Source: Scenedesmus sp. ARA3 (lineage: Eukaryota; Chlorophyta; Chlorophyceae; Sphaeropleales; Scenedesmaceae). From it: a stretch of 19,183 nucleotides of DNA. A model generated the notes under the pieces. That model worked only from the letters and a program-made list of their open reading frames with translations, searched no databases and had not been told where the DNA came from. The position numbers and the translations under genes are program-made. How positions within the stretch are numbered: the first letter of the stretch is position 1; the number at the start of each line of letters is the position of its first letter. The stretch covers positions 1 through 19,183 of the forward strand of contig RWJK01000299.1 of assembly GCA_004335835.1 (NCBI GenBank), read 5' to 3'. This document shows positions 9,301 through 17,877 of this stretch, one piece after another.

Positions 9301-12300
9301 CGCGCACCACTACGGCACCGTGCTCCGGCTGTGCCCCTTGTGCTGCTGTCTGCTTGCGTCTGTTGTGCTCCTGCTCATTTGCCTGCAGTGCTTATGCCGG
9401 CTTTCAGGTCAGCTGGTAGCTTATGCACATTCGTCACTCAGCACACTACACTGCTGCCTGTCAACATCCTTTTTTGCTACCAGGTGGCAGACCTGCGGGC
9501 CTCATACTCGCTGGTGCTGCAACACTCCACACCCCCCATATGTTTGTGCCCGGCCAGCTTTTGCTCACTCTGCTTGCGCTGCGCTGCCGCGTATGTGCTG
9601 CCTGCACGCTGTTCCAGGTGGCGGACCTGCGGGCCTCCTACTCGCTGGTGCTGCAGGCAGTGTCCAGCAATGCCAAGCTGGTGGCCTGGCACCGCTGCAG
9701 GCAGCAGAATGCCCCTGTGGTGGCAACAGCGGCTGCACTGGCCATGGCTGAGCAGCAGGGTGGCCAGGACATTGATGCTGACAGCATCATCACCGCACAG
9801 GTGGGCGGTGTGCTGCATAGCACTTTCCTACTGGCGGATGTAACGCAGCGCGCATGTTACTTGGCCGCTCAACGTTTCTGCCTCCTTGGCCATCGCTCTC
9901 TGGGCACGCATGCAAAAACTGCCAAACGAGCAACTCAAAATGCACTGAAACACGACTCTCCTCTGCAGGTGGAGGTGCAGGAGGCGAAGCAGGCGCTGGC
10001 CAGGCAGCTGGTGGAGCTAGACGGGGGCTTCGTGCCAACAACAGACTACACGGTGAGTGGCGCGATGGGGCGGGGCTGCTGTGCATGTGCATGTGCATGT
10101 GCGTTGAAATGTTTTGAGTATCTATGTCAGCTGTGATGCCCGCCACGCAGCACTACACGGTGGGCAGCGCTGTCATTGTGGCGCGTGATGTGGATCTGCA
10201 TGTGCATCTGACTGTGCATGTGTCAGCTGTAATGCAGATATGCAACATTGCTTGTTGTGCACCACTGCTCTGCTTGGTTTAACAGTGCACTAACCCGAGC
10301 GTGCGCCTTGCTGCATCCTGCATGCAGGGGCCAACGCGGCAGCAGCTGATTGAGCAGGGCATAGTCAAGCCAGCTGCAGCAGCAGCAGCAGCAGCAGCAG
10401 GGCCTGGCGCTGAGCAGCAACCGGACGAGGCGGCAGCAGCTGATGGCACGACACAGGCAGAGCAGACGCCAGCTGCAGCAACAGAGTCTAGTGAGGCGTC
10501 AGCAGCAGCACCAGCAGCAGCGCCAGCTGAGGAGGAGAAAAAGAAGCCAGCAGGCCTGCTGCTGATCAAGAAGAACAACCTGCTGCCCATACGCAAGGCG
10601 ATCTTCCGCCCAGCAGCCAAGCTGGCACCCCCGCAGCCCAAGCTGCCTGACGAGCCACCCCCAGCAGCAGCAGCAGCAGCAGCAGGCGATGACGCAGCGC
10701 CGTTTGTGCCCCCGCCGCTGCCACCAATGCTGAAGAGTGGTGCAGGCGATGATCAGGATTATGACTTTGGGGAGCACTCAGCAGCAGCAGCAGCAGCAGC
10801 AGCAGCAAATGGTGATGAGGGGGCACCCCCTCCGCCTCCGCTGCCCCCTGCAGGGCCTGATGCACCCCACTCTGCACCGTACAGTGTGTCTGCAGCAGGC
10901 GTGCCAATGCAGTCGCCCAATGTGAACGCCATGGCAGCAGCAGCGAACGCGGCGGCTGTGGCGGCGGTGCAGCAGCAGCAGCAACAGCAGCAGTACGAGC
11001 AGTTCATGGCTGCTGCTGCGGGTGGTGCTGGAGCACCTCCCCCGCCAGGCATGGCAGGGCCGCCAGGTGAGCTTGCTGAAGCTCTTCTTGCTACTCGCCC
11101 CTCTGTTTTGTTGATTAGCTGTCTGCTGCAAGACATTGGATGTGCTTCTGTGGGGCTGCTGCATGATCTGCATTTGGGTCCCCGATTGGCAACCGCCGCC
11201 AAACTCTTCTACGTCAAATTTCTTGCTGTCATCCACATCAACATACTCACTCCTGCGTACAATTGTGCAGGGCCTTTCTCCCCGCCAGGCATGCCGCTGC
11301 CACCCGGGCCTCCTCCGATGCCGCCTGCACTGCCGCCAGGCTTCAGGCCGCCACCCGGGGCCCCTGGCATGCAGCAGCAGCCGCCGATGCAGCACCCGCA
11401 GATGCCTCCTGCTGCGCCAGGTGAGGCTGCAGCAGCAGTGCACCAGCGTTGCAATGCTTTGGGCGTTTGGGCGCCGGACTTAGCGCAGGCAGTGATCGTG
11501 GCTGTGTTGCTGCATTGCTGATGCATCTCCTTGTGCTCTGCAACCACTGCTCCTCGTGCATAGGGGATTATGGTAGCCAGTGCCTTGATCCTGTTTCTGT
11601 GCTGTGTTGTGTTTGCAGGTGTACCGCCACCAATGGCGCCGCCAATGCACCCAGGGGCGCCACCAGGCCAGCAGCAGCAGCAGCCGTCACCGCACCAAGC
11701 GCCGCCACCGCCCTGGCAGCAGCAGCAGCAGCCGTCGCCACACGGCATGCCACCACATCACATGGCTGCACCCTGGCAGCAGCAGCCGCCGCCGCAGCAC
11801 CCAGCCTCACCCTGGCAGCAGCAGCAGCAGCCGCAAGGTCCGCCGCCACCTTGGCAGCAGCAGCAGCAGCAAGGCCCGCCCCCGCCATGGCAGCAGCAGC
11901 AGCAGCAAATGGGTGGGCTGCCTCCACCAGGGCCCCCTAGAGCTCCATCTCCAATGGGGCCAGGGCCCCCACCTGGCGGCCCTCCTGGTATGCAGCTGCA
12001 CCCCTCGCCACAGCAGCAGCAGCAGCAGCACATGCAGTCGCCGCCGGGTATGCAGCCGCCGCCCGGGCCACCTGGCGGCGGCTTTGGTCAGGTGCCGTCA
12101 CCCGGCCAGCAGATGACGCACATGCGGCCGCCACCCGGCCCACCGCCAGGTCACATGGGTGGGCCGCCTCCCTTGCCTGGTCAGATGCAGCAGGGCATGC
12201 CGTCACCTGGTCAGCAGATGACGCAACAACCAGGCCACATGGGGCAGGCACCACCTCCGCCACCAGCAGCAGCAGCAGCAGGTGTGCAGGGAGGCCCCCC

Positions 12301-12454
12301 TCCTCCCCCTCCTGCTCCTCCTGCTCCCCCTGGCATGGCAGCAGCAGCAGCAGGGCCGCCCTCAGGTGGGCTGCCGCCCCCGCCGCCTGGCATGAACATT
12401 CCGGGGCCGCCTCCCGGCAACCCATACAATGGCGTGTACAGGCAGCAGCAGTAG
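6345..12454 (+). CDS. RS-domain, proline/glutamine-rich protein, probably splicing-related; eight exons
   Basis: Exons: 6345-8059, 8343-8721, 9005-9160, 9618-9800, 9969-10052, 10328-11066, 11271-11420, 11619-12454. All phases agree, giving 1413 residues. I do not recognise a named family. Residues about 98-419 are an arginine-serine domain with about ten RRSPSP-type repeats (roughly 197-300), the type phosphorylated by SR kinases and common in spliceosome proteins such as SRRM1. An acidic Ala/Gln-rich stretch follows. RKRSRFG (536-542) and SRWSQ (571-575) resemble UHM-ligand motifs of SF1 and SF3B1. Residues about 690-840 look alpha-helical (KKRRMEELLRQKEEQQ, PLTPEQQKVADLRASY, EVQEAKQALARQL). 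Residues 840-1413 are Ala-, Pro- and Gln-rich, with PPPPW motifs and a GMNIPGPPPGNPYNGVY end. No RRM, KH, PWI or zinc finger is visible. ATG 6345 was chosen for its -3 A; an in-frame ATG at 6249 would add a Cys run. Confidence 0.75.
6935..7245 (+). repeat. RS-domain repeat block, RRSPSP(A/V)RK type
   Basis: The encoded protein repeats a unit of about eight residues of the form (A/V)RKRRSPSP some ten times, with small changes such as RRPSTSP, RRAASP and an expanded SPSPSPIRR. The SP pairs are classic proline-directed and SR-kinase phosphorylation sites. The pattern resembles SRRM1-type RS repeats and not the plain RSRSRS tracts of canonical SR proteins. Confidence 0.85.
7350..7590 (+). repeat. 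37-codon tandem duplication within the RS domain
   Basis: KRSSSRDRKR starts at 7350 and again at 7461, an offset of 111 bases or 37 codons. Each copy continues through SSSRGRKERK and a SPAGKR(E/A)RSGS end, with small indels and substitutions. Because the offset is a whole number of codons the frame is kept. Confidence 0.75.
9480..9521 (+). repeat. Junction echo of RS-gene exon 4 in intron 3
   Basis: These 42 bases match 9614-9655, the acceptor and start of exon 4, at about 40 of 42 positions, offset 134. The echo has its own pyrimidine-rich acceptor (TTTTTTGCTACCAG). It reads VADLRASYSLVLQ in frame and then departs from the exon to HSTPPICLC. The downstream copy was chosen as the exon because it continues without a break to a GTGGGC donor at 9801. 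Confidence 0.85.
10150..10234 (+). repeat. Donor-side junction echo in RS-gene intron 5, possible microexon
   Basis: The end of exon 5 and the intron following it (10044-10140) are copied imperfectly here. ACTACACGGTG is shared (10045-10055 and 10152-10162), then GCATGTGCAT-rich sequence, then GTCAGCTGT(G/A)ATGC (10127-10140 and 10221-10234). The copy has CACGCAG before CACTACACG and a GTGGGC donor-like end. It could be skipped or used as a 9-base microexon adding His-Tyr-Thr in frame. Confidence 0.65.
11700..11930 (+). repeat. Repeated PW-Q(n) motifs in RS-gene exon 8
   Basis: Five PWQQQ-type units occur in about 75 residues: PPPPWQQQQQ, APWQQQ, SPWQQQQQ, PPPPWQQQQQQ and PPPPWQQQQQQ. At DNA level the core is CCNTGGCAGCAGCAG. 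Proline next to tryptophan and glutamine suggests a low-complexity interaction surface, possibly for WW or GYF domains. Confidence 0.85.
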
Positions 12455-12782
12455 CGCAGTGTTGTGGCATGGGGATGCATTGGCAGGAGGGCAGAAGGAG
12501 AAAGGTTTGAGCAGGTGTGCAGGGGCCGTCTGGTTGTGTCGCGCGGTAGCCGTGGCAGTAAAGCACAGTGTCAAGAGGCCCTCTCGCCAGTGGCGTAAAC
12601 TTGTCAGGTGTTACATGCAGGTTGCAGTGCTGCTGCAGTTGCAAGGCACCTGCAGGTGGCCGCGCTGCAGGCATGGATGCATGCATATTCATTGTTTGAT
12701 TGTGTTGTGCGGTTGCCTTATTTGCAGGCCCCTAGGGTGTTGGAAGTTGCTGTCCAGGTTTCAGATTGTTGATTGATAGATA

Positions 12783-12808
12783 TGGCGGTTGCTGCTTTGC
12801 AACCGCCA
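12783..12808 (+). other. Perfect 10-bp hairpin in the RS-gene 3' UTR
   Basis: TGGCGGTTGC (12783-12792) is the exact reverse complement of GCAACCGCCA (12799-12808), with a TGCTTT loop. The GC-rich stem with a six-base loop should be stable in RNA. It is about 330 bases past the stop codon and over 400 bases before the presumed poly(A) signal, so it looks like an internal 3' UTR element and not a terminator. Confidence 0.6.
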
Positions 12809-13213
12809 GTGGCAGCTGATTGTTGTGATTGGCAGTGACTGCATCGGCTGCGCAGATGCTGCTTCTTGCACTGTATGGAATTTGTGCAGGCTGCCCATTT
12901 TTGTTGGGGTGTCAACAGCCATTGCATTGCCGTGATGGCACACAGCATGCTTGTCATGGCAAACGGCCGGTGGGCTGGGCGTGTTGCTCGCATCTCTGGC
13001 AGCAGGTGCTGCTTGCTGCATTTCAGCCGTTGTCGTGCAGGCTTTTGCCTGTATTCTGGCCTCCCCAAAAGAATCTGTTCACCACCACTGCCACCATGGC
13101 AGTAAGTTGCCGGGCGGTTGGCGCAGGTTATGGGGCAGGCGGATCAAGCCCCTAGGGCATGCATGCTCAGCCAGTACAGCAACATTTGTTGCTGTTTGAA
13201 GTGCCCGACAATG

Positions 13214-13218
13214 TGTAA
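13214..13218 (+). promoter_or_regulatory. TGTAA polyadenylation signal, RS gene
   Basis: TGTAA on the plus strand about 760 bases past the stop codon at 12454; I noticed no earlier copy in the 3' flank. It faces the minus-strand TGTAA at 13273-13269. Confidence 0.5.
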
Positions 13219-13268
13219 ATGGTTGCACAGAAAAGCCTTGTCTGCCTGGGTCGCTGGCAATAACTTGC

Positions 13269-13273
13269 TTACA
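13269..13273 (-). promoter_or_regulatory. TGTAA polyadenylation signal, CCDC77
   Basis: TTACA on the plus strand, so TGTAA on the minus strand, about 210 bases past the CCDC77 stop codon at 13483. Confidence 0.5.
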
Positions 13274-13482
13274 CTTGTTGCGCAGTCCTGCCATCAAACT
13301 TGCACGCCATCTGTGCACGCTGCACGCAGCTCAGACCACGTGCAATGTGCAGGTTGCTGCCGCAGCAGCATAACTATGCCAGCACATATGCGCGGAGTCA
13401 AAATGGCACACAGCTCGGTGCTATGACAGGCGATACACAAACGGCCACCCCAACTTATGTATATTAAGAGCAATTGCCATTA

Positions 13483-16400
13483 TCAGGCCACCGCCCTCCG
13501 CGCGCCTGCAACCCTACCACCGCCACCACCGCTGCTGCTGGCTGGCAGGCCTGCCAGCGCCCGCCGCGCCTTGTTGCTGGCGCGCACCTCCAGCTGCTGC
13601 AGCTGCTGCCGCACCCCCCGCAGCTCTGCAGCGAGCCCGCTCTTCACACTGCCAGGCACAGTGCCGCTGCTGCTGCTCACACCAGTGTCACTTTCATAAC
13701 CATCTGCCATGTCATCAAAGCCGCCGCTGTCCTCTGCTGCAACTGCTGCTGCCGCTGCCAGCCGCCCTGCTGCATTCGCAGCACGCTGGTCCCTTGCAGC
13801 AGGCCTGACGCCCTGCCCCGCGCCAGCCACACCTCGCAGCCCTAACCCCCGCTGCTGCTGCTGCTGCTTTGGCCTCGCGCCTTGCTGCTTGCTGCCGCCC
13901 GCTGCTGCGCCGCCAGACCTCCTGCCTGCTGCTGGCGCTGACTGCTGCCTGTTGGCGGCAGCGCCACTGCTGGCAGCGCCTGCTGGTGCCGGCATCCGCT
14001 TCTCCAGCTGGTCCAGCAGCGCATCCAGCCTCTCATCGTCCTCAAGCCTGCATGACGCAAACACCGGCACTAGGATGACGCTATGATTGACCTGAATTTC
14101 ATGCAGCTGCATGAGCTGCCTGAGAACAGTTGCAGCAGAAAGGTCAACAAAGGTTCAGCCACGTGCCAGTGTAGCAGCAGGTCACTGCCGGGCGCTGCTG
14201 CGTACGCTACCAACCATATCAACCGGACAACTTGCAGGGCATGTACAGCTCATCGCAGGTGCTCAGCCTGCCTGCCTGCTGCCAGGCTGCGCCTCACCTG
14301 TCGATGAGGCGCATCTGCAGCAGCTTCCTGTCCACTGCCGCCAGCGTCTTGCGCAGCGCAGTCACGTCAGCAGCCCAGCCGTCAACGTCCAGCTGCCGCC
14401 GCAGCTCCAGCTGCCTGCAGCATGCAGCGCACCACACACCGTGAGTTACATCAACCTGATGCACACAGAGCAGGCCGGACCTGATGGCAAACATTGCGCG
14501 CAGTATACACCTTGCGCGTGCTGGTGTGAGCTCTCCGCCTGCCGCGCTATCGCAGCAGTAGCCTATCACTGTACCATCCTCTCTACCCCACGCAACAACA
14601 CATCTTGAAGGCAACGCCTAGCAACATCAACAGCCGCGCCCACCTGTTGGCTTCAAGCAGCCTGCTGACGCGCCCCTCCAGCTCCGTGATGCGCTTGTCT
14701 GCTGCTGCTTTGGTTGCAGTGTGCAGGCTGCCCAGGTTCATCAGCTCCTCCTCACGAGAGCGAACCTGATGCCACATGGCAGGCGCAGCAGCACAAGCGT
14801 GACAACAGCGGCAAGCCCGGAATGTGAGAACAGCGTGTTGTTCTATTTGTGAAAAGCACTGGCGTGCCATGTATGCGAGGCTGGACTGTGTACATGCACG
14901 GTCAGCGCCATCAACTGGTTGGACAGCTCCCTGCACGTTCAGCACTGTCAGGCATACCACACGCTGCAGCACGATCAACTGCCTGCCGACCAGTGTGACG
15001 CCCACACACGCGCGCGGCACGCCCACGTCCACACGCAGCCACTTGCAACAGTCAAGCAAAGCTAGTAGCGTGGTCCGGCAGCTACTGCCCAGCATGCAAG
15101 TGCTTCGCATCACGCTGCTGCTGCGCACCTGGTCCCTGAACTTGTCAACGTAGTCGCGCATGCGGCTGTCAGCAGCAGCAGAAGCCTTCTCAACCTCCAC
15201 CCTGGCCTGTCGCTGCGCTGCTGCCAGCTCGGCGCGTGCTGCTGCAACGTCAGACACCATCTGCGCCTGCGCTGCTGCCGCAGCCGCCTGTGCGTCCTGC
15301 TTCTCACGCCGCGCTGCAATCATTGAAGCATGTGGTGGAACAGGGTTCAACAGCAGCAGCATTGCAGCAGGAAGCATGTGCTTCGGCATGCCGAGTGCGA
15401 CATCTGTCACATGCAATGGGAACAACAGCGTGGCAAGTTGTAGGACAATTGATTAACTGCCAGGGAACACAGCTACACCCTGGCTGCTGTGCATCACAAC
15501 AGGCCAGCAAGTCACCACCTCCACCACCGCAGTACTATCCGCCTGACTTACTGCCTACCTAGTATGTACTCGCGTGTGGTGATGCGCAGTGTCTCCTCAA
15601 GCTGCTTCACCTGCTTGGCGAGCGACTCCACCTGCAGCAGCATCATGCACATGCTGCTTCAGCTTGCCGACTGTTCATGCTGGCTTAGGTGCGCGCCATT
15701 GTCATGGCAGACAAAAAGCCACCCAAATGACATGAATTGAGCGCACAGCTTGCTGGCTGCACACAATTCTGCTAGCTGTATGCACGCTGCTGGGATGGGC
15801 TGATGGGCTGATGCGCTGTCTGCATCGCTGTTGCCCACCTTTGCAGCCAGGTTCGCTTGCTGCCGCTCCTCTTCCTGTGCGCGCAGTTGCCTGTCTGCCA
15901 GCAGCGCTGCAACCCGCTCCTCATGCAGCTGGCGCTGTAGGCAGTCACAAAGGACGCGAAGGAGCAAAGAAGGTCAACTAAGCAGCGGCTGTTTGCAAGC
16001 ACAAACGTCAGCCGTAATTGTGCTATCACCAGGAAAAGCGCAAACCCTGCGCAGTGCTTATCCACGTGTTTATTACAACGTTGCATCGCTGCTGCGGGCT
16101 TGGCAATGGTCAAGGTGGTACGCGCCTTTGGCTGCCAGTGCTGTACCGTTGCTGCTATGTAAAAGCACAGCTTCATCATTGCTGAGCTGTGCTGCATGCC
16201 CCCACCTGCTCGTTCAGCTGCGCCTGCAATGACTCAACCTTGAGCAGCAGGAAGTCACAGTCCACAGTAGGCAGAAACACTGTGCGCAGCACACGCTCGC
16301 CGCTGCCGCCAGCTTCCGCACCGCGCTGCGGCGACTTGCCGCCTCGCGATGGCTGCTGCTGCTGCTGCTGCTGCTGCGCGTGCTGTGGGTACGGCTTTGG

Positions 16401-17369
16401 GTAGACTGTAACACTGCATGGCGGGCCACCATCCTGCCGGTGCGTGATAGTCTGCTCCAGCGGCTGCGTCATTGCCAGCAGCTGCTGTATGCGCTGCCTG
16501 TCCTGGATCTCCTGCAACTTGAGTTCGTCATTTTCTGACTGCACGTGCAGCAGGCGCTGCCGCTCCTCAAAGAGGAACTGCTGCGCGTCGCTGAGCGCCT
16601 GCTCGCAGAACAGTACAGGGCGAGCAGCACATGGCAGTGCACGCAAGGAGTCACAACGCGCATAGATGCATGAGCGTGCACACATGTTCCATGGCACGCT
16701 GACAGCACCCACATGTGGCATATCATGCATGTGAACCCTTGCTATGCTTATACCGTGTAAGTTATACAACAGCCATCGGCCGCCACACATGGTGTTGATG
16801 TACACTACGATGCGCAGAGCTGACTTCACAGCTCATACACTGTTGATGGGCTGCATGGCGAGCAACTGCAATCCATGCACGTGCCAGCTCGCAAGGCCGG
16901 TGTCTAGCACTGCGCCACAGGAGCCATGACTGCAGCTGCTCACGCACCTTTTGCAGCTCCCTCACTTCATCTGCGCGCTTGCGGTTCTCCCACTCCAGCC
17001 TATGCGCCTCATCCTGGTGCACTGCACATCTGTCAACAGCGTGCAGCAGCTCCTCCCGCTCCTGTTCAAACTGGTCTGCAAGGATAGCAGCGAAAATTCA
17101 CCCTTATCAGGTGCTTGCAGTAAGCAATAACAGCAAACAGCTTGCATGTGTGTGCATGGCTGGACTGGCTTTCTTTCGTAGCAGAGCACTCCGCTGTTGC
17201 TGTCCCACATGTGCAGTTCAGGCAATGCATTGCACAACGGTACTCTAGTGCATGTCCACGTACCTATGCGAGCCTTGTAATGTGCCAGTAGCTCCGCTGA
17301 TGGCAACACCTCCTCTATGGCCTTGATTTTAACTTTTTGCCCCGCAGTGGGACTGCTGGGTGCTGCCAT
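13483..17369 (-). CDS. CCDC77: CCDC77-like coiled-coil protein (centrosome/cilium), nine exons
   Basis: Exons in transcript order: 17369-17264, 17075-16948, 16598-16206, 15934-15839, 15631-15559, 15313-15129, 14765-14644, 14414-14298, 14047-13483. All eight junctions agree in phase, giving 594 residues (human 488). The match to CCDC77 runs along the chain. LPSAELLAHYKARI (22-35) resembles the human HPSKELLEYYQKKM. ALSDAQQFLFEERQRLL and SENDELKLQEIQDRQRIQQLLA (about 79-120) match ALSDMQVCLFQERE and the following [23 protein letters not shown] stretch. VESLQAQLNEQ ends exon 3. VDGWAADVTALRKTLAAVDRKLL (about 379-401) matches [22 protein letters not shown]. Between them are long Glu/Arg/Gln heptad-rich helices. 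A Q8 run interrupts exon 3. Residues 425-594 are Ala/Gly/Gln-rich with a last helix near ELRGVRQQLQQLE. Human CCDC77 is reported at centrosomes; a basal-body or flagellar role here is inference. Confidence 0.88.
16353..16376. repeat. (CTG)8 tract encoding Q8 in CCDC77 exon 3
   Basis: Eight CTG units on the plus strand encode eight glutamines on the minus strand, between PQHA and PSRGG. This Gln/Gly/Ser-rich loop separates two coiled-coil blocks and is absent from human CCDC77. Confidence 0.9.
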
Positions 17370-17877
17370 CTCCGACTGTTCCGCTCCAGCAGACGCTGTG
17401 CGGTTGTTCTATACTCGCATCAACTATAGAAGCTTTTTAAATGACCAGTTTTGCTCCGAAAGGCCTGCTGGCAGCACACAAGCAGCTATTGTGATGAAAG
17501 CAGCTTCTACAAAGGGAGAGTATCGCACAACGAGGCGTGTTATGTATCAAGTTGTTTGAACTTCAACACTTTCAGCTGTCAGCAGCGGTGAAACAACCCA
17601 AGCTAGCCGGTCGAACCTTTGGAATGTCACGAGTGCACTGTGCACAACTACTTGCTGAATTGCACTGAATCTCAAGGTATTTACTAGAAATTCCGTAAGC
17701 CGCGTGCAGATCACGGGCCTGGCAGTAGCATGGTCAGGTCAGCTGGTCAACGACAGGTCAAACCAGCACTGCCCCAGAACCCTAAACCAGTGCTGTGCTG
17801 AAACCAGGAAGCAAACCTTCTGTTTCTGGGCCAATCTTGGTGACCGTCGCCACCTAGCTGCGGCGCCTGCTCAACCC
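17370..17877. other. Intergenic region: CCDC77 promoter and RecX-like 3' UTR
   Basis: No gene is visible. The left part should hold the CCDC77 promoter. An A+T-rich patch with CTATAGAAGC and TTTTTAAATG lies at about 17425-17445, some 60-75 bases upstream of the CCDC77 start codon. The right part should be the 3' UTR of the RecX-like gene. I found no minus-strand TGTAA here, so its poly(A) signal is a variant or lies elsewhere. Confidence 0.4.

Larger units (their letters stand above)
12455..13482. other. Converging 3' UTR region of the RS gene and CCDC77
   Basis: No gene is seen between the RS-gene stop (12454) and the CCDC77 stop (13483). The nearest TGTAA signals on the two strands are 13214-13218 (plus) and 13273-13269 (minus). 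This suggests a 3' UTR of about 770 bases for the RS gene and about 200 for CCDC77, with ends nearly touching. The decamer GCCCCTAGGG occurs at 12728-12737 and 13148-13157. A strong hairpin lies at 12783-12808. Confidence 0.55.

Noticed and set aside
6345..12454. Assignment of the RS gene to SF1/BBP, KHDC4/RIK or SRRM1
   Set aside because: SRW-like motifs, the RS repeats and the Pro-rich tail resemble parts of each, but I could find no KH or PWI domain, so no name is given.
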